Shown one piece after another: positions 19,813 through 27,633 of a stretch of 64,000 nucleotides of DNA. The stretch comes from Streptomyces sp. NBC_01460. GTDB lineage: Bacteria > Actinomycetota > Actinomycetes > Streptomycetales > Streptomycetaceae. Positions within the stretch are counted from its first letter, which is position 1. Every line of letters begins with the position of its first letter. The notes under the pieces were generated by a model that saw only the letters and a program-made list of their open reading frames with translations, ran no database searches and was not told the DNA's origin. The stretch lies in assembly GCF_036227405.1 (NCBI RefSeq), contig NZ_CP109473.1, positions 7,626,001 through 7,690,000 of the forward strand, written 5' to 3'. The position numbers and the translations under genes were made by a program.

Positions 19813-19865
19813 AGATGAACTTCCGGCCCGCGAGCCGGTATCTAGATGAACTTCTGGCCCGCGAG
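19813..19865 (-). repeat. Duplicated 3' end of etfB (two 22-bp copies, 31 bp apart)
   Basis: AGATGAACTTCYGGCCCGCGAG occurs at 19844-19865 (the real end of etfB, encoding LAGQKFI-stop) and again at 19813-19834, just after the stop (encoding LAGRKFI-stop). 21 of 22 bases match. The copy is outside the reading frame of the gene. Confidence 0.9.
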
Positions 19866-20627
19866 GAACTCGGCGAGCTGCTTGCCGCCCTCGCCCTCGT
19901 CCTTGACGATCGTGCCCGCCGTGCGGGCGGGACGCTCGGCCGCGGAGTCCACCGCGGTCCAGGAGCCGCCCAGGCCGACCTCGTCCGCCTCGATCTCCAG
20001 GTCCTCCAGGTCCAGGGACTCGACCGGCTTCTTCTTCGCCGCCATGATGCCCTTGAACGACGGGTAGCGGGCCTCGCCCGACTGGTCGGTCACCGACACC
20101 ACGGCCGGCAGCGACGCCTCCAGCTGCTCGGACGCGGAGTCGCCGTCACGGCGGCCCTTGACCGTGCCGCCGTCGACCGACACCTCGGAGAGCAGCGTGA
20201 CCTGCGGGACGCCGAGACGCTCCGCGAGCAGCGCCGGGAGCACACCCATCGTGCCGTCCGTGGACGCCATGCCGGCGATGACCAGGTCGTAACCGGTCTT
20301 CTCGATCGCCTTGGCCAGGACCAGGGACGTACCGATGACGTCGGTGCCGTGCAGGTCGTCGTCCTCGACGTGGACGGCCTTGTCGGCGCCCATCGACAGC
20401 GCCTTGCGCAGCGCGTCCTTGGCGTCCTCGGGACCCACCGTGAGCACGGTGATCTCCGCGTCGTCCGCCTCGCCGGCGATCTGCAGCGCCTGCTCGACCG
20501 CGTACTCGTCGAGCTCCGACAGCAGACCGTCGACGTCGTCACGGTCCAGGGTCAGGTCATCGGCGAAGTGCCGGTCGCCGGTGGCGTCGGGCACGTACTT
20601 CACACAGACAACGATCCTCAGGCTCAC
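19842..20627 (-). CDS. etfB: Electron transfer flavoprotein beta subunit
   Basis: The 261-residue AMP-binding subunit of ETF, partner of EtfA. It begins (V)SLRIVVCVKYVPDATGD and contains DGLLSELDEYAVEQAL, VGPEDAKDALRKALSMGADKA and AASLPAVVSVTDQ-like sequence (here EASLPAVVSV), all characteristic of EtfB. I chose the GTG at 20627 by homology and size; an upstream ATG at 20678 would add 17 unrelated residues. The promoter TTTACA-N17-TAGATT (complement of 20682-20710) carries a TetR-type operator in its spacer, so the operon is probably repressed by the divergent TetR protein. Confidence 0.95.
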   Translation of the reverse strand: MSLRIVVCVKYVPDATGDRHFADDLTLDRDDVDGLLSELDEYAVEQALQIAGEADDAEITVLTVGPEDAKDALRKALSMGADKAVHVEDDDLHGTDVIGTSLVLAKAIEKTGYDLVIAGMASTDGTMGVLPALLAERLGVPQVTLLSEVSVDGGTVKGRRDGDSASEQLEASLPAVVSVTDQSGEARYPSFKGIMAAKKKPVESLDLEDLEIEADEVGLGGSWTAVDSAAERPARTAGTIVKDEGEGGKQLAEFLAGQKFI

Positions 20628-20688
20628 TCCGGCTCTCCTACACGTACGGGGCGGTCGCACGACGTGCGATTGATGCAACCGAATCTAT

Positions 20689-20723
20689 GGCACTGAGTGC
20701 ACTCTGTAAAGGAACTGAGTGCC
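20689..20723. promoter_or_regulatory. Two GGCACTnAGTGCC-type operators between etfB and tetR, with etfB promoter
   Basis: GGCACTGAGTGCA (20689-20701) and GGAACTGAGTGCC (20711-20723) each match the 13-bp palindrome GGCACTnAGTGCC at 12 of 13 positions, with centres 22 bp apart on the same helix face. The etfB promoter -35 TTTACA is the complement of 20705-20710 and the -10 TAGATT that of 20682-20687, so the first box occupies the spacer. Binding by the adjacent TetR protein is inferred. Confidence 0.75.
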
Positions 20724-20755
20724 AAATCTATGCCCCCGGTGCTACGTTTCCCCGC

Positions 20756-21520
20756 ATGACTGAGGTGCGTAAGCGCGGCGGGTCCGCGGATGGGCCGACG
20801 GCCGACGATCCCCCCAAGGTGCCCATGCGGGAGGTGCTCGCACAGGCGGCGTTCCAGCTCTTCCTGGAGCGCGGCTTCGAGCGCACGACGGTGGACGACA
20901 TCGTCGCGAGGGCCGGGGTCGGACGACGGTCGTTCTTCCGGTACTTCCCCTCGAAGGAGGACGCGGTCTTCCCCGACCACGAGGGCTGCCTGGCCGAAAT
21001 GACTGCCTTCCTGGAGGCGAGCGACGGCGTGGAACCGGTCGGCGCGGTGTGTGACGCGGCCCGGATCGTGATGCGCATGTACGCGGCGAAGCCTGAGTTC
21101 TCGGTGCAGCGCTACCGCCTGACGCGCGAGGTGCCGGGGCTGCGCACGTATGAACTCTCGGTCGTGCGACGGTACGAACGGAAGCTGGCCGGCTATCTCC
21201 GCGGGTGCTGGGCCGGTATGCCCGACAGTGCGCTGCGGGCCGAGGTGGTTGCGGCGGCGGTGGTCGCCGCGCACAACAACGCCCTGCGGTCCTGGCTGCG
21301 TTCGGGCGGGGAAGGTGATGCCGACGCAGCAGTCGACCACGCCCTCGGAACTTTGGGCGAGGTGGGGGTCGTCGGAGTTCCGGAGGCCTCGCAGGGCAGT
21401 GCGGGCACAAAGAGCACGGAAGGCTCCGACGCCGATGAAGTGATCGTCATGGTGGCGCGCAAGGGAGCCCCGCTGTGGCGCGTGGTGCAGCAGGTGGAGT
21501 CCGTGCTGGCGGAGGGGTGA
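20756..21520 (+). CDS. TetR-family transcriptional regulator, likely repressor of etfBA
   Basis: A 254-residue TetR protein. The helix-turn-helix is at about residues 25-70 (AFQLFLERGFERTTVDDIVARAGVGRRSFFRYF, given here as landmark ends AFQLF and FFRYF). The C-terminal ligand domain contains RMYAAKPEFSVQRYRL. It ends with an Ala/Gly/Ser-rich tail. The ATG at 20756 was chosen because the preceding in-frame sequence contains the operators. It is divergent from etfBA, and palindromes flank the gene on both sides (20689-20723 and 21532-21567), so it probably represses itself, etfBA and the DUF35 gene. An acyl-CoA ligand would fit the context but is inference. Confidence 0.88.
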   Translation: MTEVRKRGGSADGPTADDPPKVPMREVLAQAAFQLFLERGFERTTVDDIVARAGVGRRSFFRYFPSKEDAVFPDHEGCLAEMTAFLEASDGVEPVGAVCDAARIVMRMYAAKPEFSVQRYRLTREVPGLRTYELSVVRRYERKLAGYLRGCWAGMPDSALRAEVVAAAVVAAHNNALRSWLRSGGEGDADAAVDHALGTLGEVGVVGVPEASQGSAGTKSTEGSDADEVIVMVARKGAPLWRVVQQVESVLAEG

Positions 21521-21531
21521 GTGCAATGAGT

Positions 21532-21574
21532 GGCACTCAGTGCCTTTACTGTTCGGCACTCAGTGTCATATCTT
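21532..21574 (+). promoter_or_regulatory. Two further GGCACTnAGTGCC operators and promoter before DUF35 gene
   Basis: GGCACTCAGTGCC (21532-21544, perfect) and GGCACTCAGTGTC (21555-21567, one mismatch) have centres 23 bp apart. A promoter TTTACT (21545-21550), N18, TATCTT (21569-21574) has the second box in its spacer, the same design as the etfB promoter. Confidence 0.75.
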
Positions 21575-21628
21575 GCTGAACGGCGACGCGACCGTGCGCC
21601 GCTCATCAGCCGAGTGCGGGGGTCCGAC

Positions 21629-22015
21629 GTGTTCCGGTCGACAAGCGAGACGACGACGGCGCCGGTGCGTGAGGGACCGGGGCTGACCTATCAACGCTGC
21701 CGGTGGTGCGGTACGGCCTCCTTCCGCAGACTCCTGTGCCCGGTGTGCGCGTCGAGCGACCTCGACGACGAACGCAGCGACGGTCACGGTGTGGTGGTCA
21801 GGACGACGGTGGTGCACCGCTACAGCCGAATCGCCCGCAACGAGTCTCTGGTGCGCTTCCCCGAAGGCTTCATGTTCCGTTGCCGTGTCATCGGAACGCC
21901 GGCACACCTGGTGTGGGCGGGGGACCGCGTGCGCCCGGCGGTGGCGGCCGCCGCGGACTCTGGCGAGGTCGTCCTCGAGATCTGCGACCCGGGCGACCGC
22001 GAGCTGTGGAGCTGA
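21629..22015 (+). CDS. DUF35/OB-fold zinc-ribbon protein (acyl-CoA-associated)
   Basis: A 128-residue protein with an N-terminal rubredoxin-like zinc ribbon (CRWC ... CPVC, two CxxC pairs) followed by a short OB fold (GHGVVVRTTVVHRY, PEGFMFRCRVIG). This is the architecture of DUF35 proteins that partner thiolases or MaoC-type enzymes in actinobacterial acyl-CoA pathways. The GTG at 21629 has a GGGGG ribosome site; GTG 21614 is possible. Its promoter carries two copies of the TetR box shared with etfBA, tying it to the same regulator. No thiolase is directly adjacent, so the partner may be one of the two thiolases further on. Confidence 0.72.
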   Translation: MFRSTSETTTAPVREGPGLTYQRCRWCGTASFRRLLCPVCASSDLDDERSDGHGVVVRTTVVHRYSRIARNESLVRFPEGFMFRCRVIGTPAHLVWAGDRVRPAVAAAADSGEVVLEICDPGDRELWS

Positions 22016-22047
22016 CGCCGGGCTGCGCAGCGGGGAGCTGACTGCGC

Positions 22048-22078
22048 GGGGCCCGTGCCGCACGGCGGCACGGGCCCC
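22048..22078 (+). terminator. Terminator after the DUF35 gene
   Basis: Perfect 13-bp stem GGGGCCCGTGCCG / CGGCACGGGCCCC with a 5-nt loop and a short T run after it. Confidence 0.85.
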
Positions 22079-22288
22079 TTGTCCGGACGAGCGGGAGTCA
22101 GACCAGGGTGTAGGCGCGCAGGGAGGGCTCGGCCCAGAGCTGTCGTACCGCCGACACAGCCGAGCGGCACGCCCTGCCGGCCGAGGCCGACAAGAGGTGC
22201 TCTCCCGCTCTCGGGGCCGTGGCCGAGACCTTCGGCCCGTATGTCAACATCGCGACGTCGTGGGTCGTACAGCGGCAGGAAGCGCCCC

Positions 22289-23485
22289 TTACACGGGATG
22301 CGTCTCCCCCTCCGCCAGCAGTACTGCGGCGCCGATCTCGGTGAGGCGGTCAGCGAGGTCCGGGCGGTCGCCGGAGGCTCCCGTCCGGGCAGCGTTGTCG
22401 ATGACGGTGAGGGCGGCGAGAACGGTGATCCTCGCCTCGCCCGGGTCGAGACCCGGGCGCACCTCGTCCATCAGCCGCACCCAGAGCCCGAGGTACTCGC
22501 GCTGGGTCTGGCGTGCCTCCTTGCGCTCCTTCTCCGGCAACTGGTCGAGCTCGCCGATCAGCAGGCCGATCAAGTGGCTCTGGCTCACGGCGAACTCGAC
22601 GTACGACCGCAGCAGCCGCTCCAGCGTCTCGCGCGGGGTGCCGGACCTGGAGAGGGCCCGTGCCGTGCCTGCCCGGCGCTGTTCGCCGCCGCGCCTCACG
22701 GCGGCGACCAGCAGGTCGGTCTTGGTCGGGAAGTGCTTGTAGATGCTCGGGCCCGTTGCGCCCGCGGCCTCACCGATGTCGTCGGTGCTCACCGACTGGA
22801 AGCCCCGCTCGTCGAAGAGCCGGATCGCCTCGACGAGGATCTCCTCACGCCGGGACATCGCGAGGCCGGCGTAACCACCGGGAGACGGCGCGGCCTCCGC
22901 GGCCGGGCTGGTGGTGAGCGGACAGTGTGCCGCGGCGTACGCGAGCCGGTACAGCAGCTCCTCGAAGCGGCGACGGGGGAGGGATGTACGGTGCCAGGAC
23001 ACGGAGCCGTACACCGCCAGGACGGACCAGGCCAGCAACTGGCGGTCGGCGTGGTCAAGTTCGGGGCGCTCCGAGTGGATCAGCTCGCCGATTCCCTCGG
23101 CGACGACGTTCAGGGTGCGCCGCAGTTCCTTGTGAGGGCCCTCGGGCAGGTGGCGTGCTTCGCGCTGCCACAGGACGGCCGACCCACGGCGGTCCGGGGC
23201 CTCCGAGGCCGAGACGCGGAGGTAGGTGTCCAGGTCGGGGGCGGCCGCCACGGACGCGGCGACAACGGCGACGGTGGAGTCCACGACGTGGAGCAGCAGG
23301 TCGGGCTTGCCGCGGAAATGCCGGTAGAGAGCCGGTGCGGTGATCCCGACCTCGCTCGCCACATCGGCCAAGGAGACGTTGTGGTAACCGCGGGTGCGGA
23401 AAAGGCCGGCTGCGGCGGCGACGATCCGGGCCTTGCGGTCGGGAGGTCTGCGCGCGGGCTTCCTCTTTGTCCCCTCGGTCTGCAT
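22289..23485 (-). CDS. Double-headed TetR regulator (two tandem TetR domains)
   Basis: A 398-residue regulator with two complete TetR units. The first has the helix-turn-helix GLFRTRGYHNVSLADVASE...ALYRHF (about residues 25-65). The second begins at about residue 210 with the helix-turn-helix RLFDERGFQSVSTDDIGEA...SIYKHF, each followed by a helical ligand domain. Tandem TetR proteins occur in actinobacteria beside lipid genes. The ATG at 23485 has GAGGGG upstream; an ATG at 23530 lies inside the ACAACA-N9-TGTTGT palindrome and is unlikely. It probably controls itself through that palindrome. Its targets among nearby genes are not evident, since the GTTA-N8-TAAC sites differ. Confidence 0.85.
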   Translation of the reverse strand: MQTEGTKRKPARRPPDRKARIVAAAAGLFRTRGYHNVSLADVASEVGITAPALYRHFRGKPDLLLHVVDSTVAVVAASVAAAPDLDTYLRVSASEAPDRRGSAVLWQREARHLPEGPHKELRRTLNVVAEGIGELIHSERPELDHADRQLLAWSVLAVYGSVSWHRTSLPRRRFEELLYRLAYAAAHCPLTTSPAAEAAPSPGGYAGLAMSRREEILVEAIRLFDERGFQSVSTDDIGEAAGATGPSIYKHFPTKTDLLVAAVRRGGEQRRAGTARALSRSGTPRETLERLLRSYVEFAVSQSHLIGLLIGELDQLPEKERKEARQTQREYLGLWVRLMDEVRPGLDPGEARITVLAALTVIDNAARTGASGDRPDLADRLTEIGAAVLLAEGETHPV

Positions 23486-23523
23486 CTCCGCTCGCCCCTC
23501 GCTCTCGGTCACCTGGGCAAAGT

Positions 23524-23544
23524 ACAACATCGGGGCGGTGTTGT
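23524..23544. promoter_or_regulatory. ACAACA-N9-TGTTGT palindrome upstream of the double TetR gene
   Basis: Perfect 6-bp arms plus a further matching C/G pair inside. It is 39 bp upstream of the chosen start and is the likely autoregulatory operator. Confidence 0.6.
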
Positions 23545-23793
23545 GATCACTGGCTCACACCTTTGGTCCTGCTGCCAGTGACTGCAGGAGAGTGGATGCG
23601 TGCCGGCAAGTGAATGCCTCCTCACTCATGTGCCGTGCCTGTCGGTGAGTAGATTCCCGCGCAGCGGCTCCAGCTTGGATCGCGCGCTGACGTCGAGCAT
23701 GGTCCGACGCACTCCTGGTCGAGGGCGCCCAGAGCCTACGGGCAGTACACGGCCACCGTGCGGGGTCCGCGGAGGAAACGTCACCGTACGGAG

Positions 23794-25023
23794 TCAACCG
23801 ACGAGTTCCCCTTCGGCGGCCCGCTGTGCGTACTCCCGGGCGATCGCCCGGTTCGGGGCGATCGCCTCCGCCGCCCGGTACGCCTCCGCGGCCTCGCGGG
23901 TGCGACCGAGGCGGTGCAGCGCGTCCGCGCGGACAGCGGGCACGGCGTGGTTCCCGGCCAGTGCCTTGGGTGAGCAGAGGGCGTCGACAGCGTTCAACTG
24001 CGCCTGAGGTCCGTCGCGCATCCCGAGGGCGACGGCGCGGTTGAGCGCCACGACCGGGTTCGCGCGCAGGGCGAGGAGACGGTCGTACAACGCCACGATC
24101 GCCGCCCAGTCGGTCGCTGCCGCCACCGGGGCGAGGGCGTGCTGCGCGGCGATCGCCGCCTGGAGCGTGTACGGGCCGTCCACTGCGACGGCCTCGCGGC
24201 CCAAGGCCACGCCCTCGGCGATGAGTGTCCGGTCCCACCGGGTTCGGTCCTGGCGTTCCAGCGTGACCTGCCCGCCGTCGGCATCGAGCCGGGCGGCGCG
24301 TCTTGAGTGCTGGAGCAGCAGCAGCGCCAGGAGCCCCCGCGCCTCCGGCTCGTCGGGTGCCTCGGCCGCGACGAGCCGGGCGAGCCGGACGGCCTCCTCG
24401 GCGAGGTTGTCGCGGGCGGTGCTGCCGTCGCTCGGTGCGTAGCCCTCGGTGAACACGAGGTAGATGACGGCGAGTACCCCGTCCAGCCGTTCGGCGCGCG
24501 CCCCGGGTGGTGGCACTCTGTACGGGATTCCGGCTCCCGCGATCTTGTGTTTCGCCCGCAGGATCCGCTGCGACACGGTGTCCTCGCCGACCAGGAAGGC
24601 GCGGGCGATCTCGCGCGTGGTCAGGCCGCTGACCGCCCGCAGCGTGAGCGCGACCCGGGATTCGAGGGGGAGCGCCGGGTGGCAGCAGGTGAACACCAGC
24701 CGCAGCCGCTCGTCCCCGGGCGGCTGCGGTTCGCGGATCGCTTCGTGCGCGGCGACCTCGGAGAGCTTGCCGCGCTCGGTCGCCTGGCGACGCAGCACGT
24801 CAAGGGCGCGGTGCCGCGCGGTGGTCACCAGCCAAGCCCCCGGCCTGCGCGGCACCCCCTCCTGTCCCCAGGCCGGCAGGGCGCGGGCGAACGCCTCCTG
24901 CGCGCAATCCTCGGCGAGCTCCCAGTCGCCGGTCATTCGCACGATCGTGCCGAACACGACGCCCCACTCGCCGCGGTACGCCTCGGCGAGCGCCGCCCGC
25001 ACCTGTGCCGGCCCGGCCCTCAC
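23794..25023 (-). CDS. ECF sigma factor, ECF42-like, with C-terminal TPR-like extension
   Basis: RNA polymerase sigma factor of 409 residues. Region 2 contains VRMTGDWELAEDCAQEAFARAL and WLVTTARHRALDVLRRQ (landmarks only), region 4 contains LTLRAVSGLTTREIARAFLV, and a roughly 200-residue C-terminal extension has TPR-like helices (ALNRAVAL, AEAYRAAEAIAPN). This layout with an adjacent YCII/DGPF protein defines the ECF42 group. The GTG at 25023 overlaps the TGA of the YCII gene (GTGA). There is no anti-sigma gene next to it; in ECF42 the C-terminal extension is thought to control activity. Targets usually include the DGPF gene itself. Confidence 0.88.
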   Translation of the reverse strand: MRAGPAQVRAALAEAYRGEWGVVFGTIVRMTGDWELAEDCAQEAFARALPAWGQEGVPRRPGAWLVTTARHRALDVLRRQATERGKLSEVAAHEAIREPQPPGDERLRLVFTCCHPALPLESRVALTLRAVSGLTTREIARAFLVGEDTVSQRILRAKHKIAGAGIPYRVPPPGARAERLDGVLAVIYLVFTEGYAPSDGSTARDNLAEEAVRLARLVAAEAPDEPEARGLLALLLLQHSRRAARLDADGGQVTLERQDRTRWDRTLIAEGVALGREAVAVDGPYTLQAAIAAQHALAPVAAATDWAAIVALYDRLLALRANPVVALNRAVALGMRDGPQAQLNAVDALCSPKALAGNHAVPAVRADALHRLGRTREAAEAYRAAEAIAPNRAIAREYAQRAAEGELVG

Positions 25024-25721
25024 GAGAGGTCCGTCCAGAACTCGCGCAGCTCGGCGATCCCGGACCGCGCCATGGGGCAGCGGGAAAGGTAGTTGATCGA
25101 CTCCTGCCAGTCGCCGTCGACGAACACGATCCCGGACACCCATTCCGGCACGTCCGTGTACGCGCCGTGGGTGACCAGCAGTTTCCCTCCCCGGCGGCGC
25201 ACGAGTGTGGCGTCCTCGACGGGACGCAGGTGCTGGCCGCCGAGACAGCGGCCGGAGGCGAGACCGTCGCGGACCCAGTCGGCCACCGCGGCGGGCTCGG
25301 GAGTGAAGGGCGGTGCGCCTGGGTCCGTCCGGAAGATCCCGAGGAAGCGGGAGGCGGGCGCGTCACCCTCGTGCGGGACGTTCTCGGTGCCCGGCCCGAG
25401 GCCGATCGGTCCGACCGGCCGGATCTCGATGCGTCCGCCGGTCGCCATCGGGTGCGACGCGGCGACCTCGATCGCCTCGTCGAGGTCGGCGGCCTCGACG
25501 AGGTCGTATCCGGCGATCCACTCGGTCGTCTCAGCGAACGGGCCGTCGGTGACCAGCACCCGGTCGCCGCGGACGCGCACCGTCCTGGTTTCGGCGGCCG
25601 GCCTGAGCGGCATTCCCTCGACCCGGACGCCGCGGTCGTTCCACCTGTCGACCCATGCTTGTGGGTTCTCGTCGGTCGGTTCCCCAGCGGGGTCGGTGGC
25701 AACGAACAACACATACTTCAT
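25020..25721 (-). CDS. YCII/DGPF-domain protein, ECF42 partner
   Basis: A 233-residue protein with two YCII-like halves. The first (MKYVLFVATDPAG ... RVLVTDGPFAETTEWIAGYD) carries the full DGPF signature. In the second the equivalent reads THGAYTDVPEWVSGIVFVD, so the signature is degenerate. The ATG at 25721 has AAAGGAGA 7 nt upstream. It precedes and overlaps the sigma-factor gene, the standard ECF42 arrangement. The biochemical role of DGPF proteins is unknown; they are the usual targets and partners of ECF42 sigma factors. Confidence 0.88.
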   Translation of the reverse strand: MKYVLFVATDPAGEPTDENPQAWVDRWNDRGVRVEGMPLRPAAETRTVRVRGDRVLVTDGPFAETTEWIAGYDLVEAADLDEAIEVAASHPMATGGRIEIRPVGPIGLGPGTENVPHEGDAPASRFLGIFRTDPGAPPFTPEPAAVADWVRDGLASGRCLGGQHLRPVEDATLVRRRGGKLLVTHGAYTDVPEWVSGIVFVDGDWQESINYLSRCPMARSGIAELREFWTDLS

Positions 25722-25817
25722 GACCGTTCTCCTTTCGAGTGTTTCATGAAGACGACTAAGGGCCTTCGCGGAATCCGACAACTCGGCGAAGATTGCGAAC
25801 GGCACGTGGAACGCGTT

Positions 25818-26498
25818 CTACGCTGCGTATCCCTCCAGCCGGGCGGCCAGTTCCTGAGGACGGCTGAGGAGAACGTAGTGACCGCCGTCGATCTCGTCGG
25901 CGGTGATCCCCAGACGCTCTCGTACCACCCGGCGCATGAACGGGGCGGGGAAGAACCGGTCCTCGCGGCACAGCAGGAACGTCGTGGGTACGTCGGGCCA
26001 CGACGACAGAGGCCACGGATCCTCGAAGGGCGTGCCCGACTGGCGGCGCTGGCGACCGAGCGCCGCCGCGAGAGCGGTCGGCACATCCCCGTAGAACAGA
26101 CCGGTCTCGTCCGGTGCGCGGCCCTCGTCGTGCGCGTCCCGCTCGCGCCGGGCCTGCTCGTAACCGGTGTTGGCCCACCAGTCCGCAGGCGTCTCACCGG
26201 GTGCCGGGACCATCGCCGTCACCAGCACCAGTCGATCGACCCGCACCCGCTCGCACACCAGCGGTGCCGTGAATCCCGCGAAGGAGTGCGCCACCAGCAC
26301 CACACCGCCGCCATCACGGCCCCGCGCGCCGACGGCGTCGACGACCGCGTCGGCGTACTCCGACAGTCCAGCGGAGTCGTCGTCGTTCGGCAGATCAACC
26401 ACAATCACGTGGTGGCCTCGGTCCCGCAGCGCGGCCTCCACCAGGTGCCAGTGCCACGGGGTGCCGGCGGCGCCGGGGATCAGGATGTAGGTCGCCAT
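25818..26498 (-). CDS. Alpha/beta hydrolase
   Basis: A 226-residue cytoplasmic alpha/beta-fold hydrolase. It starts MATYILIPGAAGTPWHWHLV, with the oxyanion region PGAAGTPWHW. The nucleophile elbow is VAHSFAG (Ser), the acid candidate is in CREDRFF and the catalytic His is in DGGHYVLLS. The fold and length match the esterase/salicylate-binding-protein-like group. The ATG at 26498 has GGAGGA 9 nt upstream. It is in the same direction as the YCII-sigma pair but 96 nt away, so co-transcription is possible. No substrate can be assigned. Confidence 0.82.
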   Translation of the reverse strand: MATYILIPGAAGTPWHWHLVEAALRDRGHHVIVVDLPNDDDSAGLSEYADAVVDAVGARGRDGGGVVLVAHSFAGFTAPLVCERVRVDRLVLVTAMVPAPGETPADWWANTGYEQARRERDAHDEGRAPDETGLFYGDVPTALAAALGRQRRQSGTPFEDPWPLSSWPDVPTTFLLCREDRFFPAPFMRRVVRERLGITADEIDGGHYVLLSRPQELAARLEGYAA

Positions 26499-26691
26499 CG
26501 TCAGCAGTCCTCCTCGTGTCCTCCGCATCCGGCCTGCGGTGCGGGATGAGTATCACCGCTCGTCCACCCACCTGTCCGAGCGTCGGCGCCGCCGCGGCGC
26601 GTTCATTCTCCAACATCGAAGTCGGGGTCACTGCGGGCAGATGACCTCTGCCGAAGGCAGCCCACGACCAGCACAAGCACCTGGGACAGAG

Positions 26692-27060
26692 TCACTGGGC
26701 CGGGATCGGCTGGGTGAGATTCACCGGGTTGCCGTCGGGGTCCTTGATGTGGGCGACGCGCTGTCCCCACGGCATGTCCTTGGGGCCGCTGCGGACCGAG
26801 CCGCCCAGAGCAACCACGCGGCCGAGCGTCTCGTCGACGTCGTCGACACCGATGCTGAGCAGCATCCGCGGTACCGCCCCGGCCCCCAGCTCCGGCTTGG
26901 CCACCAGCCCGAGGTCGGTGTCGCCGATGCGCAAGCCGCGGTAGAAGGCCGGCCCTTCCTCCGGTATCCGGAAGATCTCCTCGGCGCCGAACAGCTTCGT
27001 ATAGAAGCCGAGCAGGACATCCTGGTCGGCAGTCAGGATCACTGGCTGAATGGTGGACAT
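26692..27060 (-). CDS. VOC-family protein
   Basis: A 122-residue single-domain VOC protein beginning MSTIQPVILTADQD, with FYTKLFGAEEIFR and the C-terminal strand HIKDPDGNPVNLTQ. VGVDDVDETL-type sequence (here SIGVDDVDETLGRV) is typical. The ATG at 27060 has AGGAG 4-5 nt upstream. Members include dioxygenases, resistance proteins and isomerases; nothing shows which applies. It lies between the hydrolase and the truncated PucR gene, transcribed leftwards like both. Confidence 0.82.
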   Translation of the reverse strand: MSTIQPVILTADQDVLLGFYTKLFGAEEIFRIPEEGPAFYRGLRIGDTDLGLVAKPELGAGAVPRMLLSIGVDDVDETLGRVVALGGSVRSGPKDMPWGQRVAHIKDPDGNPVNLTQPIPAQ

Positions 27061-27145
27061 AGCACTCCTGTCGAGAACGGTCGTGTCACTGGGTAGACCG
27101 TTCACGGACGCTGAACTCATCGGCAAAGCCCCCCTGCCAGACGAT

Positions 27146-27481
27146 CTACACCCCAGATCGCCGCCCACGACCAGCGTGAGCACCCGAGAACTCCACACCA
27201 GCACCTTGACCTGCGGTTTCAAGTTGGCGGAGGCTCAGTGCGGTGTGGGCGGACTTCCTCAGGTCGGGTGGCGCCAGCAAGGGGTTGCCGTAGTAGGAAC
27301 TGGCGCCGCGCAGCTCTGCCAGGGCCGACTCGGCGAAGGCGGGGAGCCGTGGGTGGAGCAGCTCCGCCGCGTGGCGCAGCACCCGGCCGGCGCCCTTCCT
27401 GGCGGGTTCGTCGTGGAGCCCCGGCGGCCGATGGACCGGACGTGGGGGGCGTGCCGGCGGACCGGTACGCGACGGGTTCAT
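27146..27481 (-). CDS. Truncated PucR/CdaR-family regulator (N-terminal fragment)
   Basis: A 111-residue frame whose middle (AAELLHPRLPAFAESALAEL, then NPLLAPPDLRKSAHTALSL) matches the N-terminal helical region of PucR-type regulators. After HTALSLRQLE the similarity ends in unrelated sequence, and the C-terminal helix-turn-helix domain is absent. The ATG at 27481 has an excellent GGAGGTGA ribosome site, and a GTTA-type operator lies upstream at 27512-27529, so it is probably still expressed. It may be the stump of a former regulator of the neighbouring catabolic genes. A functional small protein cannot be excluded. Confidence 0.6.
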   Translation of the reverse strand: MNPSRTGPPARPPRPVHRPPGLHDEPARKGAGRVLRHAAELLHPRLPAFAESALAELRGASSYYGNPLLAPPDLRKSAHTALSLRQLETAGQGAGVEFSGAHAGRGRRSGV

Positions 27482-27511
27482 CGTCACCTCCGCGTGAGCT
27501 GAACGCTGCCA

Positions 27512-27529
27512 AGTTAGAGAAAAGTCACT
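27512..27529. promoter_or_regulatory. Operator copy 1: AGTTA-N8-TCACT
   Basis: One half-site matches the AGTTA-N8-TAACC dyad and the other differs by one base (TCAC for TAAC). It is 31-48 bp upstream of the truncated PucR start and faces the MFS gene on the other side. Confidence 0.6.
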
Positions 27530-27565
27530 CACGCGTCCAGTGGCATGCGATATCGATGTTGTCCC

Positions 27566-27595
27566 TTGTCCATGTGAGTTAGGGGTGGTTCACTT
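27566..27595 (+). promoter_or_regulatory. Operator copy 2 with probable promoter of the MFS-led operon
   Basis: AGTTA-N8-TCACT at 27577-27594. A TTGTCC (27566-27571), N18, TCACTT (27590-27595) pair has the same layout as the TGGACA-N17-TAACTT promoters found at other copies, with the dyad covering spacer and -10. Confidence 0.6.
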
Positions 27596-27633
27596 CACGC
27601 CACATTTACCCAGCTGGACAAGGGAGGGCCGTC

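Noticed and set aside
22079..22288. Possible C-terminal remnant (LWAEPSLRAYTLV-stop on the minus strand)
   Set aside because: Too short to assign to a family and without upstream coding support.
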